DNA of 64,000 nt from an uncultured Bacillota bacterium. GTDB lineage: Bacteria; Bacillota; Clostridia; Oscillospirales; Oscillospiraceae. The position numbers were made by a program, and so were the translations under genes. Where the stretch lies: the NCBI GenBank assembly GCA_947426945.1, contig CANEFX010000006.1:1-64000 (forward strand). Reading direction: 5' to 3'. Of the stretch, positions 7,974 to 18,584 are shown in pieces; positions within the stretch are counted from its first letter, which is position 1, and each line of letters begins with the position of its first letter. Under the pieces are notes generated by a model. It searched no databases. It saw only the letters and a program-made list of their open reading frames with translations, and was not told the DNA's origin.

Positions 7974-8783
7974 TCACCGCCACTGCCGGCGCAGGACGTC
8001 GATGTCCTCGTTCTTCTTCAGCAACACCCCCAGATAGGGCACCTCCTTCACGATGCGCCGCACATCCACGCCCCCGTGCTGAAGAGCCTGAATCCAGTCG
8101 ATAATTTCGCTGGTGGATGGTTTTTTCTTGATCTGGGGCAGGTTTCTGATCTTATAAAAAGCTTCTAAAACCTGATCCAACAGCCTTTTATCTATATCCG
8201 GGAAATGGACCCGGACGATATCCTCCATCAGCTCCTTGCCGGGAAACTCAATGTAATGAAAGACGCACCGGCGCAGAAATGCGTCGGGCAGCTCCTTCTC
8301 GGCATTGGAGGTGATGATCACAACGGGGCGGTGGCTGGCTTTCACCGTCCGGCCCGTCTCCGGGATGTGGAATTCCATCCGGTCCAGCTCCCACAGCAGG
8401 TCGTTGGGAAACTCCAGGTCCGCCTTGTCGATCTCGTCGATGAGGAGGATCACCTGTTCCTCGTCGGTAAAAGCCTCCCCCAGCTTGCCCAGCTTGACGT
8501 ACTTCTCAATGTCGTCCACTCCCTGGCCGCCGAACTGGCTGTCATAGAGCCGCTGAACCACGTCGTAGACGTAGAGGCCGTCCTGGGCTTTGGTGGTGGA
8601 CTTGATATTCCAGATGATGAGCTTTTTACCCAGCGCCTGGGAGATGGCCTCGGCCAGCATGGTCTTGCCGGTGCCCGGCTCCCCTTTGATAAGCAGGGGC
8701 TTTTGCAGTACCATGGCGATGTTGGCCGCCCGGAGCAGCTCCTCCGAGGCCACGTAGTTTTGACTTCCGCGAAATTCCTTCAT
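7974..8783 (-). CDS. MoxR-family AAA+ ATPase
   Basis: A 269-residue AAA+ ATPase with Walker A GEPGTGKTML near residue 35, Walker B VILLIDEIDKAD near 118, sensor 1 ITSNAEKELPDAFLRRC near 170 and the C-terminal lid. MoxR proteins couple ATP hydrolysis to remodelling through a VWA partner, encoded here immediately downstream. I chose the ATG at 8783 because GGGAGGA is well spaced before it; an ATG at 8807 lacks a ribosome-binding site. It is divergent from the 8954 gene, and the 170-base intergenic region carries several TTGACA-like boxes. Confidence 0.92.
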   Translation of the reverse strand: MKEFRGSQNYVASEELLRAANIAMVLQKPLLIKGEPGTGKTMLAEAISQALGKKLIIWNIKSTTKAQDGLYVYDVVQRLYDSQFGGQGVDDIEKYVKLGKLGEAFTDEEQVILLIDEIDKADLEFPNDLLWELDRMEFHIPETGRTVKASHRPVVIITSNAEKELPDAFLRRCVFHYIEFPGKELMEDIVRVHFPDIDKRLLDQVLEAFYKIRNLPQIKKKPSTSEIIDWIQALQHGGVDVRRIVKEVPYLGVLLKKNEDIDVLRRQWR

Positions 8784-8893
8784 TCCTGCTTCCTCCCGGT
8801 CATGCAATATTGCTCCTGATTGTACCCTGTTTTTCCGGAAAAGGCAAGACTATTCTTTTTTGACAAGTTTTATTATTTTTCTGACAAGTATAC

Positions 8894-8922
8894 TTGACAA
8901 AGAGCCGCTGCTGTGCTACGAT
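8894..8922 (+). promoter_or_regulatory. Promoter of the DUF6442-like gene
   Basis: TTGACA (8894-8899), 17-base spacer, TACGAT (8917-8922). Two more TTGACA/CTGACA boxes (8860 and 8881) lie just upstream; these could be repeated operator half-sites or alternative -35 elements. Confidence 0.65.
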
Positions 8923-8953
8923 GAATTTACTTACCGGGAAAGGGGGCAGCCTG

Positions 8954-9292
8954 ATGGATAAAAACGAAATTCTGGAAAAGAGCCAGCAAGAAAACCGGAA
9001 CTTGGACGAGCGGGACCGGCAGATCGAATTGACGGCCTGTAAAGCCGGCTACCGGGCTATACTTTTCGCCAACGGCTGTATTATCCTGCTGCTGACAATT
9101 CAGGATCTGGCCACCGGCGAGGCGTTTGTTTCCTTCTGGCCCTTCGTGCTGACGATGCTCATTTCGGAAACGACCCACGATTTTACGCTCTACCGCTATC
9201 ACCGCAAGACCGTCTATCTAGTCGGTGCGCTCATCGGCGCGGCAGCCGCCGCGCTGGCGGCATTGTGTATCATTATGAAAGCATCCTCTTAA
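8954..9292 (+). CDS. Small membrane protein, DUF6442-like
   Basis: A 112-residue protein with a polar N-terminal segment (MDKNEILEKSQQENRNLDERD) and three hydrophobic segments at roughly residues 33-48, 55-68 and 82-105. The N-terminal pattern K-x-E-I-L-x-K-S-x-x-E-N is typical of DUF6442 proteins, which in Clostridia usually sit next to a short XRE regulator, as here (72 bases downstream). Function is unknown. The ATG at 8954 has GGGGG upstream; an ORF extension to 8894 overlaps the promoter and is unlikely. Confidence 0.75.
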   Translation: MDKNEILEKSQQENRNLDERDRQIELTACKAGYRAILFANGCIILLLTIQDLATGEAFVSFWPFVLTMLISETTHDFTLYRYHRKTVYLVGALIGAAAAALAALCIIMKASS

Positions 9293-9364
9293 TATGGACA
9301 GAAATAATAGCTCTTGTCTCTTCTATGTTCTATGTGGTAAAATATTTTTTACAGGGGTGAGGGC

Positions 9365-9574
9365 ATGGACGACCAGCTGGTTTTAAAAAACAGGCTCAAG
9401 GTGGCCCGGGCGGAGCGGTCCCTGTCCCAGGGAGAGCTGGCCAAGCTGGTGGGGGTTTCCCGGCAGACCATCAGCTCCATCGAGACGGGACAGTTCAACC
9501 CCACCGCCAAGCTGGCCCTGGTGCTGTGCGTCGCCCTGGACAAGAAGTTTGAGGAGCTGTTCTATTTCGACTGA
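9365..9574 (+). CDS. Short XRE-family transcriptional regulator
   Basis: A 69-residue protein that is essentially one helix-turn-helix domain: RLKVARAERSLSQGELAKLV then VSRQTISSIETGQFNPT, ending with ALDKKFEELFYFD. This is the YozG/XRE type that often autoregulates together with an adjacent small membrane gene. GGGGTGAGG precedes the ATG. It forms a cluster with the DUF6442-like gene before it and the Cys-rich small gene 14 bases after it. The operator is not identified. Confidence 0.9.
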   Translation: MDDQLVLKNRLKVARAERSLSQGELAKLVGVSRQTISSIETGQFNPTAKLALVLCVALDKKFEELFYFD

Positions 9575-9588
9575 GAGGAGGCCCGCCT

Positions 9589-9762
9589 GTGGAATATTTC
9601 GCCATCGGGCTGTTCGCTGTAGCGGTGATCGGCATCCCCATTGCCATTCTGCTGTTCAATGACTACGGCAAAAAGCGGGGGTGCGGACGGGGCTGCGCTA
9701 CCTGCGGCAACCGGGACATCTGCTACCGAAATAAGAAAAAAACTAGCAAAAAAGCGCCCTGA
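9589..9762 (+). CDS. 57-residue single-pass membrane protein with Cys-rich tail (FeoB-associated-like)
   Basis: A GTG-started gene of 57 codons with GGAGG 8-12 bases upstream. Residues 4-23 form one transmembrane helix (FAIGLFAVAVIGIPIAILLF). The cytoplasmic tail contains four cysteines in CGRGCATCGNRDIC followed by a lysine-rich end. The layout (one helix, then CxxxCxxC) resembles the FeoB-associated cysteine-rich membrane family linked to ferrous iron transport, but no feoA/feoB is present in the window, so that function is only an analogy. The stop codon lies inside the loop of the terminator that follows. Start, RBS and terminator together support a real gene. Confidence 0.7.
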   Translation: MEYFAIGLFAVAVIGIPIAILLFNDYGKKRGCGRGCATCGNRDICYRNKKKTSKKAP

Positions 9763-9776
9763 CGGGCGCTTTTTTG
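9749..9776 (+). terminator. Intrinsic terminator of the XRE/Cys-rich cluster
   Basis: AAAAAGCGCCC, loop TGAC, GGGCGCTTTTTT; the stem begins within the last codons of the 57-residue gene and the tga stop is in the loop. Confidence 0.85.
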
Positions 9777-9832
9777 TGTTCATCTGGGTCATCTGCACCC
9801 CGACGGGCGCCCTTCAATGGGTTCAGAGCGGC

Positions 9833-10216
9833 TTACTCCTCTTCCTTCGGCTCCTCAATTTTGGCATCGGGGGCGTTTCTGCCCACAGAGGCGATGCCGT
9901 TCATGCAGCTTGCCTTGGCCTTGTAGCCCTCGCTCTTGCCGATGTTTTCACCGTTCTTGGCCTTCAGACGGAAGCGGAACTCGCCGGCCTTATCCTGGTA
10001 GACCTCAAATTTTGGATGGGTCAGCTTCTCAAAGCCCTCCACCGTCTGGTCCTCTACATGGGCCAGAGCGTTCTTCTGCACGGATGCAATGCCTCCCTTG
10101 CAGCCGGACATGCTGGTGTAGCTCTCGGAGGCGGAGAGGATTACCTCACCGTTGCCCGCCTTCAGGTTGAAGGTAAACTCACCGTTCTTGGTTTTGGAAA
10201 TCACAAACTTGCCCAT
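9833..10216 (-). CDS. YegP/DUF1508 two-repeat protein
   Basis: A 127-residue protein with two DUF1508 repeats, each about 50 residues: FVISKTKNGEFTFNLKAGNGEVILSASE... and FEVYQDKAGEFRFRLKAKNGENIGKSEG..., each closed by GCKGGIASVQKNA or SCMNGIASVGRNA. These beta-alpha repeats form small dimers of unknown function (E. coli YegP). The C terminus is acidic (EEPKEEE). AAGGAAGG precedes the ATG at 10216. It follows rnhA with a 50-base gap and may share its transcript. Confidence 0.88.
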   Translation of the reverse strand: MGKFVISKTKNGEFTFNLKAGNGEVILSASESYTSMSGCKGGIASVQKNALAHVEDQTVEGFEKLTHPKFEVYQDKAGEFRFRLKAKNGENIGKSEGYKAKASCMNGIASVGRNAPDAKIEEPKEEE

Positions 10217-10266
10217 AAATATGCCTTCCTTCTCTTTATATTAAGGCCCCTCCGGCCCTGAGTCAC

Positions 10267-10704
10267 TTATTTATGCTTCTGGCTCTCCTGTACCGCCAGC
10301 TCGTCACAGCGGTTGTTGTATTCGTTCTCGGCGTGGCCCTTTACCCAGTGGAGGTTTACCGTGTGCTTCTCGCACAAATCCAGCAGACGGCCCCACAGAT
10401 CTGGGTTGAGGGCGGGCTTTTTGTCCGCCTTCACCCAGCCCCGGGCTCGCCAGCCCTTGGCCCAGCCCTTGCCCAGGCCGTCGATGACATATTTGCTGTC
10501 GGAGTACAGCTCCACGGTGCAGGGCTCCTTCAGCGCCTCCAGGGCGGCGATGACCCCGGTGAGTTCCATACGGTTATTGGTGGTCCGGGCCTCGCCCCCG
10601 GACAGCTCCTTCTTGTAGGCGCCGTACATCAGAATGGCCCCCCAGCCCCCGGGGCCGGGGTTGCCGGAGCAGGCCCCGTCGGTGTAGATGGTGACTGTTT
10701 TCAT
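10267..10704 (-). CDS. rnhA: Ribonuclease HI
   Basis: A 145-residue RNase H1 that hydrolyses the RNA strand of RNA:DNA hybrids. The catalytic acidic residues are visible: D in [11 protein letters not shown] (residue 8), E in [13 protein letters not shown] (near 48), D in [12 protein letters not shown] (near 70) and D in YNNRCDELA (near 134). The basic-protrusion tryptophans [13 protein letters not shown] are also typical of the E. coli type. AAGGGGAAATT precedes the ATG. It lies at the end of the leftward gyrase transcription block but is separated from it by 226 bases containing a tRNA-like sequence. Confidence 0.96.
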   Translation of the reverse strand: MKTVTIYTDGACSGNPGPGGWGAILMYGAYKKELSGGEARTTNNRMELTGVIAALEALKEPCTVELYSDSKYVIDGLGKGWAKGWRARGWVKADKKPALNPDLWGRLLDLCEKHTVNLHWVKGHAENEYNNRCDELAVQESQKHK

Positions 10705-10796
10705 AATTTCCCCTTACCCGCCCGCGCGAAATCGACGTCCGGTAATCAATACAAATTGTAATATTACAGGTGTAACAGTACCAGGCATAATCATAA

Positions 10797-10865
10797 ATTG
10801 GGATTTGAACCCAACGAATGGCCCCGCTCGTTACCATGACAAGTGTGCCAATTGGCCCCGGCACG
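10797..10865 (-). other. tRNA-like remnant (not an intact tRNA gene)
   Basis: Read on the minus strand, this stretch ends with a perfect T-arm (TTGGG TTCAAAT CCCAA). Upstream is a possible anticodon arm (CTTGT-CATGGTA-ACGAG) and a D-loop-like AATTGGCA. The D-stem does not pair, the anticodon loop lacks U33, and no 5' acceptor strand matches the TTTATGA that follows the T-arm. It is therefore at best a decayed tRNA or a 3' tRNA fragment, in an otherwise empty 226-base gap between rnhA and the DIP1984-type gene. Confidence 0.35.
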
Positions 10866-10930
10866 TTGGGGCTTGACGCCCGCCTTTCGCGCAACCAAAT
10901 TTTCCTGTTTCCCGCCCTGCGGACGGAAAA

Positions 10931-11386
10931 TTACAGCAGTTCTGTGGTCCAGTTTTTCTCCTGGATGGCCTCCTCCAGCTCCCGCAGCTCCCTGGACAGC
11001 CCGTCCACCTGTTTTTGAAGCTGGCGGACATCCACTGCGCTCTTTACCTTGATCTCGCTGACGCTGTGGCGGCGGACCAAGGCGCTGGCGTTGTCCAGAA
11101 AGCCCCGCAGGACGGACAGCTTTCCCTTGAGGCAGTCCCGTTTCGCCAGCAGGTCGGACAGGGCGGCGCCGTCCTCCAGTTTCGTGGAGCTGTTGGTGCG
11201 GTTGATGGCGGAAATCAACTCCTCCAGTCGGGCGTAGTCCGCCTCCAGCTCCTTCAGCAGCTCCATGGGGTCCTCGGCGGGCTGCTCCCCCTCCTGAACC
11301 TGGGCGTTGTTGTTCAGCCGGCTCTCCAGCTGGCGGATGCGGGTCTGCAGCTCCGACCGCTGGGATAAGGCGTTGGCTAATTTCAT
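10931..11386 (-). CDS. DIP1984-family coiled-coil protein
   Basis: A 151-residue, largely helical protein. It matches the DIP1984 family by MKLANALSQRSELQTRIRQL at the N terminus, then VQEGEQPAEDPMELLKEL, INRTNSSTKL near residue 62, and the closing VDVRQLQKQVDGLSRELRELE followed by IQEKNWTTEL. Two coiled coils (about residues 5-55 and 115-145) flank the conserved NRTN core. The family was once called septolysin-like, but its function is not established. GGAGC precedes the ATG. It lies 2 bases after the SHOCT gene and so ends the gyrB-gyrA transcription unit. Confidence 0.85.
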   Translation of the reverse strand: MKLANALSQRSELQTRIRQLESRLNNNAQVQEGEQPAEDPMELLKELEADYARLEELISAINRTNSSTKLEDGAALSDLLAKRDCLKGKLSVLRGFLDNASALVRRHSVSEIKVKSAVDVRQLQKQVDGLSRELRELEEAIQEKNWTTELL

Positions 11387-11388
11387 AA

Positions 11389-11855
11389 TTACAGCTCCTT
11401 CAATATCTGTTCCCGCTTCTCCCGGTACTCCCGGTCGTCGATCAGTCCGGCAGATTTCAAGTTCTCCAGTTGCTTCAGCCAGTGTTCAGCGTCCAAGGCG
11501 GTAGAGGGGATGTGGTCGTGGGTCTCCGCCGGGGGAGGGACGCTCCCTTTTCTCTCGTCCGGGTCGTCGAAGAGGCCCACAATGGTTTCCTCCTCCACAT
11601 CGGTCTCCATGTCGTAGGCTGTCCGGCGGGCCAGTCCATTCCTGCCCAGGGCCAGCGTTATCCCATTGATGGCAAAGAAAGCCCCGGCGGCCACGAAAAT
11701 CAGGCCAAACACCCCGATATTGGGCAGGATACTCAACCCCACCAGGACAAATACTGATCCAAAGACGGCGTGGAACACGCCCATTCCCCGCATGGCAATT
11801 TTTTCTCCGCCGGTGGGCTGGCGCTGGACGGTGATCCGTCCCCGTCTGTGCCTGC

Positions 11856-11859
<4 letters not shown>
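11389..11859 (-). CDS. Membrane protein with C-terminal SHOCT domain
   Basis: A 156-residue protein. After a basic N terminus ([14 protein letters not shown]) come two transmembrane helices at about residues 25-45 and 47-68 ([39 protein letters not shown]). A variable acidic linker follows, and residues 126-156 are a SHOCT domain ([27 protein letters not shown]), a short helical hairpin thought to mediate oligomerisation. The start ATG overlaps the gyrA stop by 4 bases (ATGA), showing translational coupling. Its function is unknown. Confidence 0.82.
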
Positions 11860-14378
<2,519 letters not shown>

Positions 14379-14392
14379 TGGTCTGTTCTCCC

Positions 14393-16348
14393 TTAATAAT
14401 CAAGGTTGACGGCATACTTGGCGTTGCGCTCGATGAACTCCTTCCGGGGCTCCACCTTTTCGCCCATGAGGACGGTAAAGGTCTCGTCGGCCCGAACGGC
14501 GTCGTCCAGCTCGATGCGGCGCAGGGTGCGGCGCTCCGGGTCCATGGTGGTCTCCCAGAGCTCGTGGGCGTCCATCTCACCCAGACCCTTGAAACGGCTG
14601 ATGTCCACCTTGGCGTTGGGGTTGTCTCCCCGCAGCTCGGCGGAAATCCTGTCCCGCTCCTCCTCAGAGAAGGCCAGCCGGGTCTGTTTGCCCCGAGTCA
14701 GCTTGAACAGGGGCGGAACGGCGGAGTAGACATATCCGTTTTCAATCAGCGGCCGCATGAAGCGGAAGAAGAAGGTGAGCAGCAGCGTGCGGATATGGGC
14801 GCCATCCACGTCGGCATCGGCCATGATGATAACCTTGTGGTAGCGCAGTCTGTTCAGATCGAAGTCATCCCCGATCCCCGCCCCCAGGGCGGTGATGACG
14901 GGAGTGAGCTTGTCGTTTCCGTAGACCTTGTCCGCCCGGGCCTTCTCCACGTTGAGCATCTTGCCCCACAGGGGGAGAATGGCCTGGAAGCGGCTGTCCC
15001 GTCCCTTGGTGGCCGAGCCGCCGGCGGAGTCGCCCTCAACGATGTAGATCTCAGTCAGCTCGGGATTGGCCTCGTTGCAGTCTCGCAGCTTGTCGGGCAT
15101 GGCGGCCCCGCCCAGGGCGGTCTTGCGGCGGATGGATTCCCGTGCCTTGCGGGCGGCCTCCCGGGCCCGGTTGGCCATGAGGGCCTTGTCCAGAATGGCC
15201 CGTCCCACTGCTGGATTCTCCTCCAGATAAATTTCCAGCTTTTCGGATACCACGTTGTTGACTAGGGTGCGCATTTCGCTGTTGCCCAGCTTGGCTTTGG
15301 TCTGACCCTCAAACTGGGCTTCGGTGAGCTTTACCGAAATGACCACGGTAAGTCCCTCCCGGCAATCCTCGCCGGACACCTTCTCGTCGTCCTTGAGCAG
15401 CTTGATCTTCCGGCCGTAGGCGTTGAGGGCATTGGTCAGCGCCCGGCGGAAGCCCTCCTCGTGCATACCCCCCTCGGGGGTGTGCACGTTGTTGGCGAAG
15501 GAGACCATGACCTCTTGATAGCCGTCGTTGTATTGCATGGCAATTTCGGCCATGGAATCCTCCCGGGCTCCGGACATATAGATCACATCGCTGTGGAGGG
15601 CGTCCTTGTTTCGATTGATGAAGGTGACAAACTCCCGGATGCCCCCTTCATAGCACATGTCGTCCTCCTGCTCCCGGCCGGGGCGCAGATCCACGGTCTG
15701 GATGCGCAGGCCGGCGTTGAGAAAGGCCTCCTCCCGCATACGGGTGTGGAGGGTGTCGTAGCTGTATTCCAGGGTGTCGAACATCTCCGGATCAGGCTTG
15801 AAGGTGACGGTGGTACCGGTGTGGTCGGTCTTGCCTACCACCTTCATCTCCTGGGTAATCTTGCCCCGGGAGAACCGCATCTCGTAAATCTCCCCGTTCT
15901 TATGGACCTGAACCTCCAGCCACTCACTCAGGGCGTTGACCACCGAGGCGCCCACTCCGTGGAGACCGCCGGACACCTTATACCCGCCTCCGCCAAACTT
16001 GCCGCCGGCGTGGAGGACAGTAAAGACCACCTCCAGGGCAGGCCGGCCCGTCTGGGGCTGAATATCCACTGGGATGCCCCGGCCGTTGTCGGTGACGGTG
16101 ACAGTGTTTCCCGGGTTAATGGTAACGGTAATATCGGTGCAGTGGCCGGCCAGGGCCTCGTCAATGGAGTTGTCCACGATCTCATATACCAGATGGTGCA
16201 AACCGGACTCCGAGGTGGAGCCGATATACATGCCCGGGCGCTTGCGCACCGCCTCCAGGCCCTCCAGGACCTGGATCTCCGATCCGCCGTACTCATGGTC
16301 GGTCTGAGTGGTATTCAATTCGTTCAGCTGATTCAGTTCTTCAGACAT
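14393..16348 (-). CDS. gyrB: DNA gyrase subunit B
   Basis: A 651-residue ATPase subunit of gyrase. The GHKL ATP-binding motifs are visible: [14 protein letters not shown] (near residue 50), [11 protein letters not shown] (near 81) and [21 protein letters not shown] (ATP lid, near 108). The TOPRIM domain has EGDSAGGSA near 435 and [14 protein letters not shown] near 513. The tail [20 protein letters not shown] is the typical GyrB C-terminal domain. GGAGGGAAATT precedes the ATG at 16348. The gene is followed by gyrA in the classical origin-linked order; parE/parC would be elsewhere. PH-domain and RemB genes lie upstream in the same direction. Confidence 0.98.
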   Translation of the reverse strand: MSEELNQLNELNTTQTDHEYGGSEIQVLEGLEAVRKRPGMYIGSTSESGLHHLVYEIVDNSIDEALAGHCTDITVTINPGNTVTVTDNGRGIPVDIQPQTGRPALEVVFTVLHAGGKFGGGGYKVSGGLHGVGASVVNALSEWLEVQVHKNGEIYEMRFSRGKITQEMKVVGKTDHTGTTVTFKPDPEMFDTLEYSYDTLHTRMREEAFLNAGLRIQTVDLRPGREQEDDMCYEGGIREFVTFINRNKDALHSDVIYMSGAREDSMAEIAMQYNDGYQEVMVSFANNVHTPEGGMHEEGFRRALTNALNAYGRKIKLLKDDEKVSGEDCREGLTVVISVKLTEAQFEGQTKAKLGNSEMRTLVNNVVSEKLEIYLEENPAVGRAILDKALMANRAREAARKARESIRRKTALGGAAMPDKLRDCNEANPELTEIYIVEGDSAGGSATKGRDSRFQAILPLWGKMLNVEKARADKVYGNDKLTPVITALGAGIGDDFDLNRLRYHKVIIMADADVDGAHIRTLLLTFFFRFMRPLIENGYVYSAVPPLFKLTRGKQTRLAFSEEERDRISAELRGDNPNAKVDISRFKGLGEMDAHELWETTMDPERRTLRRIELDDAVRADETFTVLMGEKVEPRKEFIERNAKYAVNLDY

Positions 16349-16402
16349 AATTTCCCTCCGCGATGGTAAAATCCTGCACGGGCCGATCTCTGTCCCTGCA
16401 AA

Positions 16403-16813
16403 TTAATCCAATTCCTCATCTTCCAGATCAGCGGTATCGTGGTAGTCGTCCTCTCCCGCCTCACCGCCCACCAGTTCGGTGGTCCGCATACGGCGCTTGT
16501 CCTTGGCCGCCTCCACATTCTGGTGAATCAGTTCCTTGACTTCCCTGGGCTTTTTGACATTCTTCAGATCCAAATGGGGGATGCTCTTGTCAGAGGAGAC
16601 CACACATACTGTTCCCACACCGAAGATTCGCTGACCCAAGGTCATGTTCAACTGCAGGTCCCTCACCCGGTAAAGCAGCACTTCGTCAGATTTAATATTG
16701 AGAAAGCCGGTCTCGCAAAACAACCGGTCCTCGCTGAGCCGGTAGCGGGTAAAGGACAGGGGCAGCCCCAGATGACGCTTGCGGTCTTTCCACAAATACT
16801 CGATGGATTCCAT
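16403..16813 (-). CDS. Bacterial PH-domain protein
   Basis: A 136-residue protein whose first about 90 residues match the bacterial PH (DUF304/YdbS-like) fold: LWKDRKRHLGLPLSFTRYRLSEDRLF, LNIKSDEVLLYRVRDLQLNMTLGQRIFGVGTV and VSSDKSIPHLDLKNVKKPREVKELI are its characteristic strands and closing helix. Unlike YdbS there is no transmembrane region. The C-terminal 45 residues are charged (AAKDKRRMRTTELVGG, then DLEDEELD). The function is unknown; a membrane- or protein-binding adaptor is a guess. It starts at 16813 with GAGGAGG upstream, is 55 bases before gyrB, and a palindromic repeat separates it from remB. Confidence 0.8.
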   Translation of the reverse strand: MESIEYLWKDRKRHLGLPLSFTRYRLSEDRLFCETGFLNIKSDEVLLYRVRDLQLNMTLGQRIFGVGTVCVVSSDKSIPHLDLKNVKKPREVKELIHQNVEAAKDKRRMRTTELVGGEAGEDDYHDTADLEDEELD

Positions 16814-16835
16814 ATGATAACCTCCTCTTTTCGTA

Positions 16836-16950
16836 TGGCCCCTTTGACAAAGGGACTCCCGGCGAAGCCGGGTGGGAATTGTGTTTCACGAAGCGAAAAT
16901 CCTCCGTCACGGGCTTCGCCCGTGCCACCTCCTTTGGCAAAGGAGGCTTT
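16836..16950. repeat. MITE-like nested palindromic repeat, copy 2
   Basis: Flanked by CCCTTTGACAAAGGG (about 16840-16854) and CCTCCTTTGGCAAAGGAGG (16928-16946). Inside are two hairpins, CCCGGC-GAA-GCCGGG (16858-16872) and CACGGGC-TTC-GCCCGTG (16908-16924). Between them, GGAATTGTGTTTC and AAAATCCTCC resemble the inner arms of the 44037-44231 copy. No ORF inside. Confidence 0.65.
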
Positions 16951-16957
16951 TTTCCTG

Positions 16958-17221
16958 CTACTCCAACCCGCCCTGCTCTGTTCGGGCAGCCAGGGTGGCG
17001 GAGGACAGAGGGGAGATGTAGACGACAGACTCCCCCCAGCGGCTGTCCGCCAGGATAAAGGACCGGGGCAGATCCTCGGTAAGCCAGATGGTCCGGCCCT
17101 CCTGCTCTGCCCGCTCCAGCAGCTCCCGGGTCTTGTAAGCCCAGCTGGCGTTATCCAGGTCGAAGATACCCAAAATGTCCTGAAGGGGGATGACGACAGA
17201 TTGTCCTAGATGCAGATACAC
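16958..17221 (-). CDS. remB: RemB-like regulator (DUF370, YaaB)
   Basis: An 87-residue protein matching the RemA/RemB (DUF370) fold: MYLHLGQSVVIPLQDILGIFDLDN at the start, then LPRSFILAD and VVYISPLSSATLA. The characteristic hydrophobic start, central IPLQDILGIFDLD and YISPLSSATL identify the YaaB (RemB) branch, encoded between recF and gyrB in B. subtilis, exactly as here. RemA relatives bind DNA as ring-shaped oligomers and activate matrix genes; the role of RemB is less clear. It begins 3 bases after the recF stop and belongs to the dnaN-gyrA run of genes. Confidence 0.85.
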   Translation of the reverse strand: MYLHLGQSVVIPLQDILGIFDLDNASWAYKTRELLERAEQEGRTIWLTEDLPRSFILADSRWGESVVYISPLSSATLAARTEQGGLE

Positions 17222-17224
17222 GCT

Positions 17225-18328
17225 TTACACCAGCTTTCCGTCACGGATATGAAACGCTCTGCCGCCCTCCAAGCTCTCCAGCTTCTCCTCCTCACAGCAG
17301 GTGATAAACACCTGCCCTCCCCGGATGCGGTTCAGGACAAAGGCCTGCCGCCTGGGGTCCAGCTCAGAGAGCACGTCGTCCAGCAGAAGAACGGGCCACT
17401 CTCCGGTCTCCTCCTGAAAAATTTCCCGCTGGGCCAGCTTTAAAGACAAAGCGGCAGTGCGGGTCTGACCTTGGGAGGCATAAGTCTTGGCGTTTTTTCC
17501 GCCGATATTCACCGTCAGGTCGTCCTTGTGGGGTCCGGACAGGCACTGCCGGCTGTCGATCTCCGCTTGGCGGTGGGATTCCTGATGCTCCAGCAGCTGG
17601 GACAGCAATTCCCGGGGCTGTTTCTGGGGATCGGTCACGGTGGACACCGTCTCATAGCCCAATTCCAGTCCCTCCCGGCCCCCGGAGAAGTCGGCATGAA
17701 TGGCAGGAGCCCGCTCCTGCAGCCGTTTGATAAAGTGGGCCCGGTAGTGGATAACAATAGCCCCTGTCTGGGCCATGCGCAGGTTGAAGTCGTCCAGAGT
17801 CTGGAGCAGGGATGGGTTCTCCGGCCAGTCCCGCAGAATGCGGGTCTTGTGGTCATAAAGCCGGCTGTATTCCGTCAGGGCCTGGGCATACCGGGGCCGC
17901 AGCTGGCAGATAGCCCCGTCCAGAAATCGCCGCCGCTCTGCTCCTCCCGCCCTGATAAGGGAAAGGTCCTCAGGACAGAAAAGCACCGTATTTAAAATTC
18001 CCGCCAGCTCGGCTGCGGTCTTTAGCTTTACCCCATTGGAAAACAACTGCCGCCCCCGACCGCGGAAAAGATGCGCCTCCAGGGTAAAATTCCGGTTCCG
18101 GCTGAATATTTCCCCTCTGACAAAGGCAGAACCGACGTCCAGCATAATCATCTCCCGGTCGTACCGGGCACGGTGAGACCGGGCGGCGGACAAGTAGGCG
18201 GCGGCCTCCAGCAGGTTGGTTTTGCCCTGGGCGTTGTCCCCATAAATCAGGTTGATTCGGGAGTCAAACTCCGCCTCCAGATGGGCGTAGTTGCGGAAAA
18301 AATCCAGCTCCAGCGATTTGACAATCAT
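17225..18328 (-). CDS. recF: DNA replication/repair protein RecF
   Basis: A 367-residue SMC-like ATPase that loads RecA at gaps with RecO and RecR. Walker [10 protein letters not shown] is near residue 30, followed by [17 protein letters not shown]. The signature motif region [18 protein letters not shown] lies near 283 and Walker [14 protein letters not shown] near 314. The D-loop and His-switch region ([17 protein letters not shown]) follow. The ATG overlaps the end of the S4 gene by 4 bases, showing coupling. The order S4 gene-recF-remB-gyrB-gyrA is the conserved Firmicutes origin order. Confidence 0.97.
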   Translation of the reverse strand: MIVKSLELDFFRNYAHLEAEFDSRINLIYGDNAQGKTNLLEAAAYLSAARSHRARYDREMIMLDVGSAFVRGEIFSRNRNFTLEAHLFRGRGRQLFSNGVKLKTAAELAGILNTVLFCPEDLSLIRAGGAERRRFLDGAICQLRPRYAQALTEYSRLYDHKTRILRDWPENPSLLQTLDDFNLRMAQTGAIVIHYRAHFIKRLQERAPAIHADFSGGREGLELGYETVSTVTDPQKQPRELLSQLLEHQESHRQAEIDSRQCLSGPHKDDLTVNIGGKNAKTYASQGQTRTAALSLKLAQREIFQEETGEWPVLLLDDVLSELDPRRQAFVLNRIRGGQVFITCCEEEKLESLEGGRAFHIRDGKLV

Positions 18329-18540
18329 ATGACAATAAGCTCAGTCTCACCGTCAATAACCGCCCGGTCTCCGGGGTGCAGCTTCTTTCCCCGCATGGGG
18401 CAGACCTCACCGTTGACGGACACCCGACCCTCCTGGATGATCAGCTTGGCGTCCCCGCCGGTTTCCACCGCCCCGGCAAATTTCAGCAGATCCTGCAGCT
18501 TGATAAACTCAGTATGAATTTTAATCTTATGTGTCTCCAT
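18325..18540 (-). CDS. S4-domain RNA-binding protein (YaaA/RlbA type)
   Basis: A 71-residue protein consisting of one S4 domain: [21 protein letters not shown], then [25 protein letters not shown] and a short end strand. The VSVNGEV and RGKKLxPGD elements form the RNA-binding loop. The position between dnaN and recF, and the overlap with recF, match B. subtilis YaaA (RlbA), implicated in large ribosomal subunit assembly. A parS-like palindrome lies in the 44 bases between it and dnaN. Confidence 0.92.
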   Translation of the reverse strand: METHKIKIHTEFIKLQDLLKFAGAVETGGDAKLIIQEGRVSVNGEVCPMRGKKLHPGDRAVIDGETELIVI

Positions 18541-18554
18541 TTTACCCTCTTTTT

Positions 18555-18570
18555 TGTTTCACGTGAAACT
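18555..18570. promoter_or_regulatory. parS-like site 1
   Basis: TGTTTCACGTGAAACT: one mismatch, at the last base, to the bacterial parS consensus TGTTTCACGTGAAACA. It is intergenic between dnaN and the S4 gene. It is presumably bound by ParB (gene at 38991-39884). Confidence 0.88.
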
Positions 18571-18584
18571 TTTCAACAATCCCA

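Noticed and set aside
10797-10865. Intact tRNA gene
   Set aside because: Only the T-arm pairs well; the acceptor and D stems fail and the anticodon loop lacks U33. It is kept only as a tRNA-like remnant.
16882-16897. A further parS site within the repeat (GTGTTTCACGAAGCG)
   Set aside because: Only the first nine bases match parS; the second half-site is absent, so ParB binding is not expected.
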